Assembly: GCF_011046555.1 (NCBI RefSeq) | Contig: NZ_CP049246.1 | Coordinates: 2,790,001-2,854,000 of the forward strand | Length of the DNA: 64,000 nucleotides | Source of the DNA: Sphingobacterium lactis | GTDB taxonomy: Bacteria > Bacteroidota > Bacteroidia > Sphingobacteriales > Sphingobacteriaceae | Direction: 5' to 3' | Shown: positions 54,098 through 63,782 of the stretch, one piece after another | How positions within the stretch are numbered: position 1 is the first letter of the stretch | Layout of the letters: each line of letters opens with the position of its first letter | Notes under the pieces: model-generated | The model's database searches: none | Told to the model about the DNA's origin: nothing | The model's input: only the letters and a program-made list of their open reading frames with translations | Program-made: the position numbers and the translations under genes

Positions 54098-54529
54098 ATG
54101 GAAAACAAAGTCGTTCGACAATTGATTTCAAATATCATTTCCTTGCGGGTTGGCATCAAACAGTTTTATTTTCAACGGGTAAAGGAATTGGATTTAGACC
54201 TCACCTATGAAATGGTACAGGTGTTGGCTGTACTATGGCGAGAAGGCGAACTCAACCAACAGGATATTGCTGATGCTGTTCAGAAGAGTAAAGCAAGTAT
54301 CACCCCATTAATTGATAACCTATGCAAACGGGAATTGGTTGAACGAATCCCAGATCCCAATGATCGTCGCAATAATAAAATTACCGTGACTGCCAAAGGC
54401 TTTGCCTATCAGGCAAAGGTAGAGCCGATCCAACAGGAATTTTTGGATAAAATTATCCAGGATATCAGTATGGATGAAATCAAAGAATTAAATAATAGCT
54501 TGGTTAAAATCAGAAAAGCACTGTATTAG
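54098..54529 (+). CDS. MarR family transcriptional regulator
   Basis: 143 residues from MENKVVRQL; a GTG two codons earlier is less likely. The winged helix covers about 35-105 with LNQQDIADAVQKSKASITPLIDNLCKRELVERIPDPNDRRNNKITVT, the classical MarR HTH plus wing. Followed by HlyD-type and MFS genes that it probably controls; two matched candidate operators flank it. Confidence 0.92.
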   Translation: MENKVVRQLISNIISLRVGIKQFYFQRVKELDLDLTYEMVQVLAVLWREGELNQQDIADAVQKSKASITPLIDNLCKRELVERIPDPNDRRNNKITVTAKGFAYQAKVEPIQQEFLDKIIQDISMDEIKELNNSLVKIRKALY

Positions 54530-54545
54530 TGTTTTTTTGCCTAAA

Positions 54546-54563
54546 TAGTTAAACATTGAACTA
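54546..54563 (+). promoter_or_regulatory. Candidate MarR operator site 2
   Basis: TAGTTAAACATTGAACTA, palindromic in its outer arms (TAGTT/AACTA), lies 21 bp before the efflux adaptor gene. It matches the reverse complement of site 1 upstream of marR at 15 of 18 positions. Confidence 0.6.
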
Positions 54564-54584
54564 ATTTAAATTGCACATACATAT

Positions 54585-55655
54585 ATGAGTTCCAAAATTG
54601 ATCACCCTTTAACAGCAAAGGAAAAAAATAGAAGGCTAAAGATTTACATTGTAAATATAGTTTCAGTTATCTTGATACTCGGGATAATTGGATGGGGCAT
54701 GCTGGAGTTTTTTAAATTCAACCGTAGCACATACACGGAGGATGCCCAGATAGATGGCCATATCAATCCAGTCAGTTCAAAAATAACAGGTTATATCAAG
54801 GAAATAAAATTTCAAGAGCATCAGCAGGTTCACCAAGGAGATACTTTGGTCGTATTGGAAAACGAGGAATATAAAATTCAGGTCGAAAATGCATTGGCAG
54901 CGCTTGCGGATGCACGGGCGGGGCATGCCGTAGTCCATACCGAAGTACAGATTGCAGAAAACAGCCAACATATCGCAGATGCCAATCTCGAAGAATTGAA
55001 AGCTCGTCTTCAAAATGCAGAAGTGAACTATAATCGATTCAAAGCCCTTATGGATAAGGACGCGATTGCTGTTTATCAATACGAAGAGGTAAAGACTGCG
55101 TACGAATCGCTTCTCGCTAAATACAAGGCCCTGTCAGCCCAGAAGACAAGTACGCAACTGAGCACTGTGGAAACAAATAAGCGGACTGCGATAAACGATG
55201 CGGCCATACTACGGGCGCAAGCAGCCCTAGATTTGGCCAAGCTAAACCTTTCCTATACTGTTATCGTGGCGCCATACGACGGGATATTGGGGAGGATGCC
55301 TGTAGAAGTAGGTCAACTCATTCAATCGGGACAACCCTTGTTCAGTATTGTGCGCGGGAAGCAGAAATGGGTTACTGCAAATTATACCGAAAAGCAGATG
55401 AAAGAAATTGAACTCGGAAAATTGGTCACGATGCATATTGATGCATTTGGTAAAAAAGAATTCAAGGGAAGGATTATGGCGGTTTCTGAAGCAACCGGTG
55501 CCAAGTATGCCATGATCCCAGTGGATAACAGTACCGGAAATTTTGTAAAGGTCCAACAACGCGTACCTGTACGCATCGAGTTTACGGAAGATAACGATAA
55601 GCATGATCTTGATAAACTGGTCTTGGGCTTAAATGTGGTGGTGGAGGCCAATTAA
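54585..55655 (+). CDS. HlyD/EmrA family efflux adaptor
   Basis: 356 residues: single N-terminal TM about 24-46 (IVNIVSVILILGIIGWGMLEFF), biotinyl-lipoyl domain with YTEDAQIDGHINPVSSKITGYIKEIKF and HQGDTLVVLENEEY, an alpha-hairpin, then the second lipoyl half with VVAPYDGILGRMPVEVGQLIQSGQPL. Links the downstream MFS pump to an outer membrane channel; no tolC gene is adjacent. 55 bp after marR. Confidence 0.92.
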   Translation: MSSKIDHPLTAKEKNRRLKIYIVNIVSVILILGIIGWGMLEFFKFNRSTYTEDAQIDGHINPVSSKITGYIKEIKFQEHQQVHQGDTLVVLENEEYKIQVENALAALADARAGHAVVHTEVQIAENSQHIADANLEELKARLQNAEVNYNRFKALMDKDAIAVYQYEEVKTAYESLLAKYKALSAQKTSTQLSTVETNKRTAINDAAILRAQAALDLAKLNLSYTVIVAPYDGILGRMPVEVGQLIQSGQPLFSIVRGKQKWVTANYTEKQMKEIELGKLVTMHIDAFGKKEFKGRIMAVSEATGAKYAMIPVDNSTGNFVKVQQRVPVRIEFTEDNDKHDLDKLVLGLNVVVEAN

Positions 55656-55657
55656 CC

Positions 55658-57193
55658 ATGGACAGTATCTTTCGACTTTGGGTCCCCAAGAAACTGAAAT
55701 TTCCAATCCTATTGGCATTGGCCATCGCACTATGCTTCAGTAGTGGTATTCCCAGCACGATTTACCCGTATATTATCGGCGATCAGGCCGCTATAAGCGC
55801 CGATCTTTCCATGGCCATGTATGCCTATTGTGCCGGAATGGTCTGCTCCATACCGTTAATATTTCGCTTGACGCTATTTATGCCCAAGAAGCAGATCATC
55901 ATTATTTCCATAATTTTGTTAATGGTGATTAACGGCCTGCTGTCGATAAACCCCTCCCCACTTCTGAATGTCATGCTGATGTTCAGTTTTGGCTGCATCA
56001 AAATTATTGTCACCATGGCCATGATTTCTGAACTGATGCCTTACCTGATGCCAACGGGAGAAAGATACCAGATGTACGCCATTTATTATCCCATGAACAT
56101 GATATTTCCTGTAATTGGAGGGTTGATCTCGGCCCATCTTGCTGCATCTTATTTTTGGGAAATGGGTTATCATTTCCAGAACCTCATGCTAGCAGGTTGT
56201 CTATTATTGGCTTTAATATCTTTCAGAACGCAAGTATTCAAGCGCATTCCTCTATTTCAGTACGATTGGTTCGGAACAATCATCCTTGCAGCAAGCCTAC
56301 TCTCGTTTTCTTTTGTCGCTAGTTATGGATTGCAAGAAAATTGGTTATCGAGCAAAAGTATCCTTATCGGAATCTGTTGTTTTGTAGCCTTTTCCCTATT
56401 ATTCTTCAACCTCAATGTCAAGAAGAAGCGGAAGATTATAAGTTTTAAGGTTATTGGCCAGAAAAGTACGTTCCTTACCTTATTGACTGTATTCCTTCTC
56501 GGGTTATTCTACAGCAATACGTCCCTGATCAGCAACCTGATGAATGTCATCCTGCCAGGAAATCCAACAAAACAAGCGGAGATCAATAGCTATGTGATCT
56601 CGGGCTATGCATTGGGCAGCGCAATAGTATATATCTATTTCAAGATTACCAAGAAAGTCAAGATGATCATTCTACTGGCGGCCGCTCTATATTTACTATC
56701 CAATTTCCTGTGTTTCCGGTTGATAAACAGCAATACGCCGATTACCTATTTGATTCTGCCCATCATATTAAGGGGCATGGCGATCATCATTTCATTTATA
56801 GCCACTGCAGTCTACCTGGCTGCCAATGTCACGGGGAAAGCGTTCCTACACAGCATCGTCCTGTTTATCTTGGTTCGCACGTTCTTGGTCACTGTATTCT
56901 GGTCCAGTTTTTTAAGTAATTGGTATTACTCGCTTCAGGTATTTTACCAAACCCGAATGGCGGAACGTATGGGAATTCCCCAATCGGTGGATGGCTCCTT
57001 TATTGCTGCCGTTCAGAAACAGGTTAATGTATTGGCGCTGCAGGACATCTATCTATACCTCTGTCTTATTAATGTAGTGATTCTCCTGATTATTGCATTC
57101 CTGCCCTACCATTCTTCCACAGTTCGCCATATTTTCAATTGGCAGACGAAAAAGAATGCTAAGGAGCTTATTCAGGCAACACCGGTAAATTAA
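55658..57193 (+). CDS. MFS efflux transporter (EmrB/QacA-like)
   Basis: 511 residues with about 14 hydrophobic segments, expected for the DHA2 drug:H+ antiporter group. It is 2 bp after the EmrA-like adaptor and thus its partner. The protein diverges from EmrB proper, with motif A-like LFMPKKQIIIISIILL. Substrate unknown, probably hydrophobic compounds or acids sensed by the MarR. Confidence 0.88.
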   Translation: MDSIFRLWVPKKLKFPILLALAIALCFSSGIPSTIYPYIIGDQAAISADLSMAMYAYCAGMVCSIPLIFRLTLFMPKKQIIIISIILLMVINGLLSINPSPLLNVMLMFSFGCIKIIVTMAMISELMPYLMPTGERYQMYAIYYPMNMIFPVIGGLISAHLAASYFWEMGYHFQNLMLAGCLLLALISFRTQVFKRIPLFQYDWFGTIILAASLLSFSFVASYGLQENWLSSKSILIGICCFVAFSLLFFNLNVKKKRKIISFKVIGQKSTFLTLLTVFLLGLFYSNTSLISNLMNVILPGNPTKQAEINSYVISGYALGSAIVYIYFKITKKVKMIILLAAALYLLSNFLCFRLINSNTPITYLILPIILRGMAIIISFIATAVYLAANVTGKAFLHSIVLFILVRTFLVTVFWSSFLSNWYYSLQVFYQTRMAERMGIPQSVDGSFIAAVQKQVNVLALQDIYLYLCLINVVILLIIAFLPYHSSTVRHIFNWQTKKNAKELIQATPVN

Positions 57194-57212
57194 GAAGCCA
57201 CCTTTAGTGAGC

Positions 57213-59327
57213 TTAAGACTTAGTAAAATCAGTCCGTTGGATCCGCACGGCATTGAGAATGGCCAGGAGGGCAACACCAACATCAGCGAAAACGGCCTCC
57301 CACATTGTGGCGATGCCTCCAGCTCCCAGAATAAGGACAATTGCTTTGACGACGAAGGCCAAACTGATATTTTGCCAAACAATCCGTTTTGTTTTTTTAC
57401 CGATCTGAATGGCGATGGGGATTTTGCGAGGTTTGTCATCTTGGATTACGACATCGGCGGTCTCGATGGTAGCATCTGACCCCAAGCCTCCCATTGCGAT
57501 TCCCACATCGGCCAAAGCAACCACCGGCGCATCGTTGACACCATCACCAACAAATGCTACGATTGCATCTTGCTGTTTGATCTCTTTCAGGTGCGTTACT
57601 TTATCTTCCGGTAGCAAGTCGCCGTACGCTGCATCTATTTCCAAGGCTTTAGCAACCGTGTCGACCACGGCAGCTTTATCGCCGCTCAACATCGTTACCT
57701 TGACCCCCATTTTATGAAGGGCTGATATCGTGGCTGCCGCGGATTCCTTAACCTGATCCGCAATACTGATGAACCCAACATACTGTCTATCCAAGGCAAC
57801 AGCAATAGTTGTATACGGTATTGCAGCATGTGCTGAAGGAAATGCGATGCCGTATTTTGTCATTAATTTAAAATTACCGACGAGCACCTCTTTATTTTCA
57901 ATCGTTGCGCTTAAGCCGTGTCCGGGAATTTCCGTTACTGCATTCAGGTCAATGTTCCCCATGGGTTGGCCAACATATTCGTGAATCGCCGTTGCTACCG
58001 GATGGGTACTTTTGCTTTCTATTTCATTCACATACTGTAACACCTGGTCCCTATCGAACTGTTCATCGAATTGGATTTCTTGAACTTTGAATACGCCTTC
58101 GGTCATGGTACCGGTCTTGTCCATGACCACATGATTGACAGCGGCTAAACTATCGAGAAAATTTCCTCCTTTCACTAAGATCCCATTTCGACTGGCGGCG
58201 CCAATACCACCAAAATAACCCAACGGAATGGAAATCACCAATGCACACGGACAGGATACGACAAGAAAAATCAATGCCCGATAAAGCCACTCCTGAAATA
58301 TATAATCCTGGACAAACAGAGCCGGTAATGCCACAATGCCAATCGCCAGGAAAACCACAATCGGGGTATAGATTTTGGCAAATTTGGAAATGAACAATTC
58401 GGTTGGCGCCTTCTGCTTGCTCGCGTTTTGGACCATATCTAAAATCTTACTGAGCTTGCTGTCTTCGTAAGCTGCCGATACCTCAACCTCAGCTACAGTC
58501 TGCAAGTTGATCATTCCAGCCAGAACGGAATCCCCTTTGGATTTGGTATCTGGTTTACTTTCGCCGGTCAAAGCTGCTGTATTGAATGCGCTGTTGTCGC
58601 TTAATAATTTACCGTCAAGTGCAAGCTTTTCCCCTGGTTTCAATTGTACGATATCTCCGATTCGGACATCCTGGGCTTTCACAACCTGAGTTTTACCGTC
58701 CCGAATAACAGTTGCTTCATCAGGGCGCTGATCCAGGAGCGATTTGATATTTGCTTTAGCGCGGGAGACCGCCAACGTTTGAAATGCTTCGCCAACCGCA
58801 TAAAATAACATTACAGCAACCCCTTCCGGATATTCCTGAATGCCGAATGCCCCTAGGGTCGCAATACCCATCAGAAAGAATTCTGAAAAGAAATTTCCTC
58901 GGATGATACCTTTCCATGCATCCCGCAGAACGGGTAGCCCGACGGGCAAATAAGCCGCTATATACCAAATCAAGCGTATCCACCCTGTAAACCAGGGATA
59001 TTTTAAGAAATGATCGATAGCCAAAGCCGATAGTAAAAGTGCCAGACTGATTATTGCGGGTAAAAAAAGGCGGAAGATCCCATCACCTTCCTCATGGTTA
59101 TGATCATGGTCATGTTCATGATCGTGCTCATGTGCATCTGACGCCGAATGGTCATGGCTCTCCAGGGAAGATTGATTTTTTGTTGCCTCTTGATTTAACG
59201 TGCGCTCCCCTCCTTGATGTTTTTCTGCGTTGCGATATACCTTCTCTGTTTGACTACATATCTCGCAAACTCCACGGGCATTAAATACATGTTTATGGGT
59301 CATATCACTATAAATCTGGTGAAGCAT
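57213..59327 (-). CDS. Heavy-metal translocating P-type ATPase, ZntA-like (Zn/Cd/Pb)
   Basis: 704 residues. CPCALVISIPLG is the metal-binding CPC in TM6, DKTGTMTEG the phosphorylation site, ESKSTHPVATAI the HP motif, GDGVNDAPVVALADVGIAMG the hinge. In TM7/8 VVKAIVLIL (Lys) and FADVGVALLAILNAVRI (Asp) are as in ZntA, so Zn/Cd/Pb export is expected. The usual N-terminal HMA domain is missing; instead there is a CxxC-type VCEICSQ and a His/Asp-rich stretch (SHDHSASDAHEHDHEHDHDH). Start may be the later Met (MTHKHVF, 59303). Confidence 0.93.
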   Translation of the reverse strand: MLHQIYSDMTHKHVFNARGVCEICSQTEKVYRNAEKHQGGERTLNQEATKNQSSLESHDHSASDAHEHDHEHDHDHNHEEGDGIFRLFLPAIISLALLLSALAIDHFLKYPWFTGWIRLIWYIAAYLPVGLPVLRDAWKGIIRGNFFSEFFLMGIATLGAFGIQEYPEGVAVMLFYAVGEAFQTLAVSRAKANIKSLLDQRPDEATVIRDGKTQVVKAQDVRIGDIVQLKPGEKLALDGKLLSDNSAFNTAALTGESKPDTKSKGDSVLAGMINLQTVAEVEVSAAYEDSKLSKILDMVQNASKQKAPTELFISKFAKIYTPIVVFLAIGIVALPALFVQDYIFQEWLYRALIFLVVSCPCALVISIPLGYFGGIGAASRNGILVKGGNFLDSLAAVNHVVMDKTGTMTEGVFKVQEIQFDEQFDRDQVLQYVNEIESKSTHPVATAIHEYVGQPMGNIDLNAVTEIPGHGLSATIENKEVLVGNFKLMTKYGIAFPSAHAAIPYTTIAVALDRQYVGFISIADQVKESAAATISALHKMGVKVTMLSGDKAAVVDTVAKALEIDAAYGDLLPEDKVTHLKEIKQQDAIVAFVGDGVNDAPVVALADVGIAMGGLGSDATIETADVVIQDDKPRKIPIAIQIGKKTKRIVWQNISLAFVVKAIVLILGAGGIATMWEAVFADVGVALLAILNAVRIQRTDFTKS

Positions 59328-59525
59328 AAATTTAATGAATAATGCTTCAATAAACTAAGAATATCGGCATCAATCATGGCATTTTCCTTAAACAGGCGTA
59401 TGATTCTTGCAAACATCAAGTTTACTCATCCATAAAATAATTAATGTGCTGTCAACACATTGTATATGCCCATTAATCGATAAAACAATCTGCAATGGGT
59501 AAATTGGACCTAAATTTTGGAACGG

Positions 59526-60254
59526 ATGAGAAATACCTATCTATTTTTTACGAAAAGATGCATTCTGCGAATGGGAATGATCCTGGTGTGCAGTATCCTG
59601 ATGCAAATCGCCTCCGGACAGGTTTATATGATACAGTCTAAAGAAGGATATACCAATATCCGGTCTGCGGCAAACGCACAGTCCACAGTGAAAGCTAAAT
59701 TGAAAAACAATACCGTGGTATTGCTTGATGAGGCAACCGAGGATCCCATTCATGGAAATTGGATAAAGATTCTCTATTATGTGAATCGCCCATTCACTTT
59801 TCTAAAACCTGAAAAAGACATGAATCTGCAGAGTGGATTCCTTCACAAGTCCCAATTGGTAAATATTGAAGATTTGCCATCACCGGAAGCTGGTGAATTT
59901 ACGATGTCCTATACCATAGCTCCATTTCACAAGGCCGATTATAACCTATCCTATATTGATGGTTCAACAACTGCATTGGAAACCGTGAATGGCAATGTGT
60001 ATTATGCGGCTGATTGTGGCTTACCAAAAACAGCAGTTAAAAGCGCGACAGCAGTCATCAACGGCCATAAAGTTATAATTCCAGAGCAATACCTCTTTGG
60101 AATACTCCATGCGGAAAATGCACTAACGATAAAGAAATACAATAAGGTATATATTGCCTACCAAACCATTGGGGATGGTGCCTGTGGGAACCACTTGGTC
60201 TGGATATTTGAGGGAAAGAATTTAGTTCAGCGGTTTATAGGATGGGCCTATTGA
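59526..60254 (+). CDS. Secreted protein with bacterial SH3-like domain
   Basis: 242 residues from MRNTYLF. Residues about 15-33 form a hydrophobic signal segment. YMIQSKEGYTNIRSAANAQSTVKAKLKNNTVVLLDEATEDPIHGNWIKI is a bacterial SH3 (SH3b) domain; LHKSQLVNIEDLP ends it. The rest has no family match. An upstream TTG start is possible. Envelope location; function unknown. Confidence 0.82.
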   Translation: MRNTYLFFTKRCILRMGMILVCSILMQIASGQVYMIQSKEGYTNIRSAANAQSTVKAKLKNNTVVLLDEATEDPIHGNWIKILYYVNRPFTFLKPEKDMNLQSGFLHKSQLVNIEDLPSPEAGEFTMSYTIAPFHKADYNLSYIDGSTTALETVNGNVYYAADCGLPKTAVKSATAVINGHKVIIPEQYLFGILHAENALTIKKYNKVYIAYQTIGDGACGNHLVWIFEGKNLVQRFIGWAY

Positions 60255-60285
60255 TCTAAACAAATCATTCATAATAGAAAATAAA

Positions 60286-60311
60286 AAGGGTTCTCCGAAA
60301 GAAGAACCCTT
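60286..60311. terminator. Bidirectional terminator between convergent genes
   Basis: Stem AAGGGTTCT / AGAACCCTT with an 8-nt loop; A run before and T-rich tail, between the SH3-domain gene and the lipoprotein gene at 60337. Confidence 0.75.
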
Positions 60312-60336
60312 AATACTTTAATGCTTTGACGACCAA

Positions 60337-60786
60337 TTATTGTTTGAACATAACGCCGTAATTAGCGAATGTTTTATCCTGGTTGGTTACTGTTAAATAT
60401 ACTTTTGCTGCGGAATAATCTTTAGCAACCGTAATATAGAAATTTGTATAATTTGATTTCATGGTTAACTGGTAGGCATCTGGAAGATCCTCATCAGCAC
60501 GCGTTGCGTTCGTGATATCGTAACCGTATCTTGTTTTCTGACCGCTTGGGCTTTCCACTTCGATAACAGATCCATCAAATTTGAACTTATTGAAGACTGT
60601 CTGATTTAGGGGAAGTGCTTTATGCTGATCTGAATTTTCTTGAATAAGTGCTGAATAAGCTGTCCAAACCTTACCCTGTAAATCAGCTGAAACTTCCTTT
60701 TTTACATCTTCAGGTTTTATACCATGATCCTTCTCACAGGAAACAAACAGAATAGCAACGAATAAAAGTAAACTAAAATTTTTCAT
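60337..60786 (-). CDS. Hypothetical lipoprotein
   Basis: 149 residues with signal peptide and lipobox FVSC (Cys17). The mature part is a small mixed-structure domain (KVWTAYSALIQENSDQHKALPL, FNKFKFDGSVIEVESPSGQKTRYGYDI) suggestive of a lipocalin-like beta fold, which I cannot confirm. No family recognised. Confidence 0.75.
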   Translation of the reverse strand: MKNFSLLLFVAILFVSCEKDHGIKPEDVKKEVSADLQGKVWTAYSALIQENSDQHKALPLNQTVFNKFKFDGSVIEVESPSGQKTRYGYDITNATRADEDLPDAYQLTMKSNYTNFYITVAKDYSAAKVYLTVTNQDKTFANYGVMFKQ

Positions 60787-61065
60787 AGACTGTAATTATT
60801 TCTGCTAAAATATCACTTTTTTAAAGTACACAGAAGCTCAGATTGCCTTAACGCTATACATAAATAAATTTTGTAGCTAATTGCTTGCATATCTCCCTCA
60901 TTTCAGGAATTTTCTTATGAAAGTAGGTAATTTGACTGAGTGGATAGTTCTAGGGTCGAGGGATTAACACGAGGTTTGCGAATCGCCTATAGCGTCGAAC
61001 CTATTTAAACTAACAATGTTAGACAAGCCATCGAATACAGATTAGACGATGGCTTGCATGAGATT

Positions 61066-61512
61066 TTATAGTAGACTTTTTACTTCGTGAATCAATTCTT
61101 CCAGATCCTGTAGCAGTTGATCCGAACTTTTTAAAGTGAGGTGATTTCCTTGATAAGACTTCAATTGTTCCAAAAATTGAAGTAGGTTGCTGGAGAATTC
61201 TGCATAGGTTAAGTCCATCGGGATATAAGTTAATGCAGGCTCGATCCGTTCGACTCTAGCATTTTCCATGGTTGGATATTCGATCCATTGACCCTTTTCG
61301 TCTTTTTTGGGGATGTATTCTTCTTGCAACCAAAGAATATTTTCCGTTTGGGGATGCGAGATCCGGATAAAATAATGCCGGCTATCCGAAATCCGCAAAC
61401 CATATAGGTTTAAGGAATAATCGTATGTTTTCAGGAAATCTCCTAACTTCCTGTTAGTCATTAACTTTTGAATAAGGGATAGAATCTTTTCGTTTTCGTT
61501 CATAGCTATCAA
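61066..61512 (-). CDS. Hypothetical protein, 148 residues
   Basis: Soluble, no signal peptide. Start either of two Met codons (MIAMNENEK). ILSLIQKLMTNRKLGDFLKTYDYSLNLYGLRISDSRHYFIRISHP looks like a small alpha/beta domain and the C-terminus is helical (LLQFLEQLKSYQGNHLTLKSSDQLLQDLEELIHEVKSLL). No family recognised. The gap 60787-61065 shows only an inverted pair AAGCCATCG / CGATGGCTT near 61024-61052 that may end this transcript. Confidence 0.7.
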   Translation of the reverse strand: MIAMNENEKILSLIQKLMTNRKLGDFLKTYDYSLNLYGLRISDSRHYFIRISHPQTENILWLQEEYIPKKDEKGQWIEYPTMENARVERIEPALTYIPMDLTYAEFSSNLLQFLEQLKSYQGNHLTLKSSDQLLQDLEELIHEVKSLL

Positions 61513-61627
61513 AAATGATGTGCGTTAAAAATAACCAATTAAAAGCTGAAACAGGAATTTAGCAAAATATTAACTTTAGATTAACTTAAACCAGCTATAT
61601 TAATGCAGAAATCAATTTTTTAATAAT

Positions 61628-62347
61628 ATGAAAACACGAATTATGTACTGTATTCCGCTGTTTTTTCTGTGCCTTTCCTGTGTTAAGACTGAGGTTCCTC
61701 CCTCCCAGGAAGAAAAAATAGAGAAAAAGAAGGAAGAGAAAAAGAAGGCAGTATCAGACAAATTAAAAATCATTCCAATTGATCGGCCAATTTATGCTCA
61801 TGAGCGTTTGGAATTGGAAACCAATTCCGATGAACCGGTAACCTGGCGATCGAGCAATAAATATATCGGTGATTTTGAAAGAGACAATATATTTCTCCCC
61901 AATCAGATAGGCACGACCACGATTACAGCAAAAACGAAGGATGAAGAAGCCCGATTGCGTTTTGAAATCGTGCCTAAATATGATTTATTTGAAGAGCCTA
62001 TTATTTCATTTGGAACGAAGAAAGAGGTAATTAAGCAAAAGGAGAAAAGAAAATTACAAGAGGAAATGACAAGTTTTCTCATTTATGAGGATCCGAATCC
62101 GTTCATAAAGAGAGGTGTCGTTTATGGATTCAACCATTCAGGAAAATTCAATGTTTTGGTTCGATTTGGTGTCCAGGAAAAGAATGATTTAGATAGGGTG
62201 ATTGGATACTATCATGAGCGATATAGAATCTCCAAGAAAGATAATAAGGCCATAGTTTTTGTTAACCAAAGGGAAACAGTACAGATCCGTCTGACATTCG
62301 ATGATAAATCTGGAACGACAGCAAGCTATGCACCTATAACTGGTTAA
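61628..62347 (+). CDS. Lipoprotein with Ig-like (Big2) domain
   Basis: 239 residues; lipobox CLSC (Cys18) after MKTRIMYCIPLFFL. A Lys/Glu-rich linker (about 28-45) precedes ERLELETNSDEPVTWRSSNKYIGDFERDNIFLPNQIGTTTITAKT, a bacterial Ig-like (Big2) domain. The C-terminal half (residues about 115-239) is not recognised. Surface-exposed lipoprotein of unknown function. Low GC compared with neighbours to the left. Confidence 0.78.
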   Translation: MKTRIMYCIPLFFLCLSCVKTEVPPSQEEKIEKKKEEKKKAVSDKLKIIPIDRPIYAHERLELETNSDEPVTWRSSNKYIGDFERDNIFLPNQIGTTTITAKTKDEEARLRFEIVPKYDLFEEPIISFGTKKEVIKQKEKRKLQEEMTSFLIYEDPNPFIKRGVVYGFNHSGKFNVLVRFGVQEKNDLDRVIGYYHERYRISKKDNKAIVFVNQRETVQIRLTFDDKSGTTASYAPITG

Positions 62348-62679
62348 TGGATGTATGAAATCTGTAGGAGTCTCGTTTACTACACAGATCAGTAAACAAC
62401 TCGTCCTTAATTTCGAACATGCACTTAGACAACACCAGTATCTTAAGTTAATAAGTTAATTAAATCAGAATAATAAATAAGCAGTGCCACTTTACGTGGA
62501 AATAGATGTGTTAAACAATTATTATATCTTAATAAAATATGGTAGTAACTTCCAATTTGGCACAATATTTTCACGAATACAGGCGTAGTCGTTTAACACA
62601 AGTTGATACAGTGAGGGCCTAAACAAGGAACAATTCTTTTTACACTCACGTAAAAACGCATATAAAGGGAAATTTTCAT
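62348..62679. other. Intergenic stretch without recognised features
   Basis: About 330 AT-rich bases between the Big2-domain gene and the 81-residue gene. No open frame, long inverted repeat or TTTG/TAnnTTTG promoter pair was seen. Confidence 0.5.
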
Positions 62680-62925
62680 ATGGTAAAGAATCACAACTTT
62701 GATAGTGAGCACATCATCAAAGAACTAAAAAAATTGGACGAGAAACATCGTGACTATCTTCAAAAGGATGGGAAATGGTTGATTGGCGGATTTGAATCTA
62801 TCATTCATTACGATGGAAAGGTTTCCTCGATTAATGGCGATCAGATCACCTTAAAAAAGGAAATCTACATGATGCTACCTGTAGAAATCAGGGATGAAAT
62901 TGCACAGTTCCTGAATGTAGAGTAA
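62680..62925 (+). CDS. Hypothetical 81-residue protein
   Basis: Small acidic/basic soluble protein (FDSEHIIKELKKLDEKHRDYLQKDGKWLIGGFES...LKKEIYMMLPVEIRDEIAQFLNVE). No family recognised. A perfect-stem terminator (62970-62996) follows, which supports it being a real expressed gene. The long preceding gap is AT-rich. Confidence 0.6.
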   Translation: MVKNHNFDSEHIIKELKKLDEKHRDYLQKDGKWLIGGFESIIHYDGKVSSINGDQITLKKEIYMMLPVEIRDEIAQFLNVE

Positions 62926-62969
62926 ATTGTGCAGATAAGTAGAATAAATTACCCAATCACTAAAATATT

Positions 62970-62996
62970 AGCCTCTCCCACTGGAGAGGCTTTTTT
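62970..62996 (+). terminator. Intrinsic terminator
   Basis: Stem AGCCTCTCC / GGAGAGGCT, 4-nt loop, then TTTTTT. About 45 bp past the 81-residue gene and just before the 3' end of the convergent SRAP gene. Confidence 0.8.
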
Positions 62997-63003
62997 ATGG
63001 GTA

Positions 63004-63714
63004 TCAGAATAGTGTTCTTTTGTCCAATGGGTTTTGAATGTCCGCTCGATTCGTGTTTCCAGATCGATCCGCAGTAACACGGATCACCTCGTGGCTTTCC
63101 AACTGACCAGCATAAGGCTTTATCAAGGCATTAATCTCATCTCTCCCCTGCGCAAAAAGCCATGCATCACGGTCACTTTCACCAATGATTAAGGGCATAC
63201 GTTTCTTTTCATTGTGGATCTCTTCCAACAATGGATTGGCAGGCGTAGTAATTATGGAGAATGTAGGATACGTCTCCCCTGTCTCCTGATCCGTAAAAGG
63301 TGCATAGACCACGCCCAAAGTGAAAATCTCTCGCTGTGGTTTATAGATAAAATAATTCTCCGATTCTTTTTTACCGGAGGCTTTATGAGGTTCATAAAAT
63401 CCAGTGACATACAATAGGCCCCTGTTTTTAAGGATATAGGGTTTATAGCTTGCCTTTTCAAAAATGCTTTCTGATTCGGCATTGAGCGTATTGGCATACT
63501 TGGCTGCATCTTGCTCGGTCTTCACCCAATAAGGAATCAATTTCCACCGGGCACCCAACACTAGATCGACATCGTTATTTAAAGTCACGGGCAATACCGG
63601 CCGTGTAAAACCGGAGACATGAAAGATTTCTTGTTCCTGCTGATAGACAATCCGCTTTTTGGGAAGCTTGTTCTTCAATTCAGACTTACTTGGCGAACCA
63701 ACATGATAACACAT
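63004..63714 (-). CDS. SOS response-associated peptidase (SRAP, YedK/HMCES family)
   Basis: 236 residues beginning MCYH; after Met removal Cys2 is the conserved nucleophile that forms a covalent thiazolidine link with abasic sites in single-stranded DNA. The conserved NTLNAESESIFEKASYK corresponds to the NARAET region, FYEPHK contains the catalytic Glu, and EIHNEKKRMPLII carries the HxRMP-type His with a small insertion. Protects abasic sites from cleavage and mutagenesis. Autonomous gene at the window's right end. Confidence 0.92.
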   Translation of the reverse strand: MCYHVGSPSKSELKNKLPKKRIVYQQEQEIFHVSGFTRPVLPVTLNNDVDLVLGARWKLIPYWVKTEQDAAKYANTLNAESESIFEKASYKPYILKNRGLLYVTGFYEPHKASGKKESENYFIYKPQREIFTLGVVYAPFTDQETGETYPTFSIITTPANPLLEEIHNEKKRMPLIIGESDRDAWLFAQGRDEINALIKPYAGQLESHEVIRVTADRSGNTNRADIQNPLDKRTLF

Positions 63715-63782
63715 AGACTGGAATTTTTAATGTAATATAGGAATTGCCAATTTCATTTGAAAGCCACAAGGGCTAAAAAAGA

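Noticed and set aside
60900..61000. Possible tRNA-like segment in the gap near 60.95 kb
   Set aside because: GTTC and GTCGA-like strings are present but no cloverleaf with acceptor stem could be drawn.
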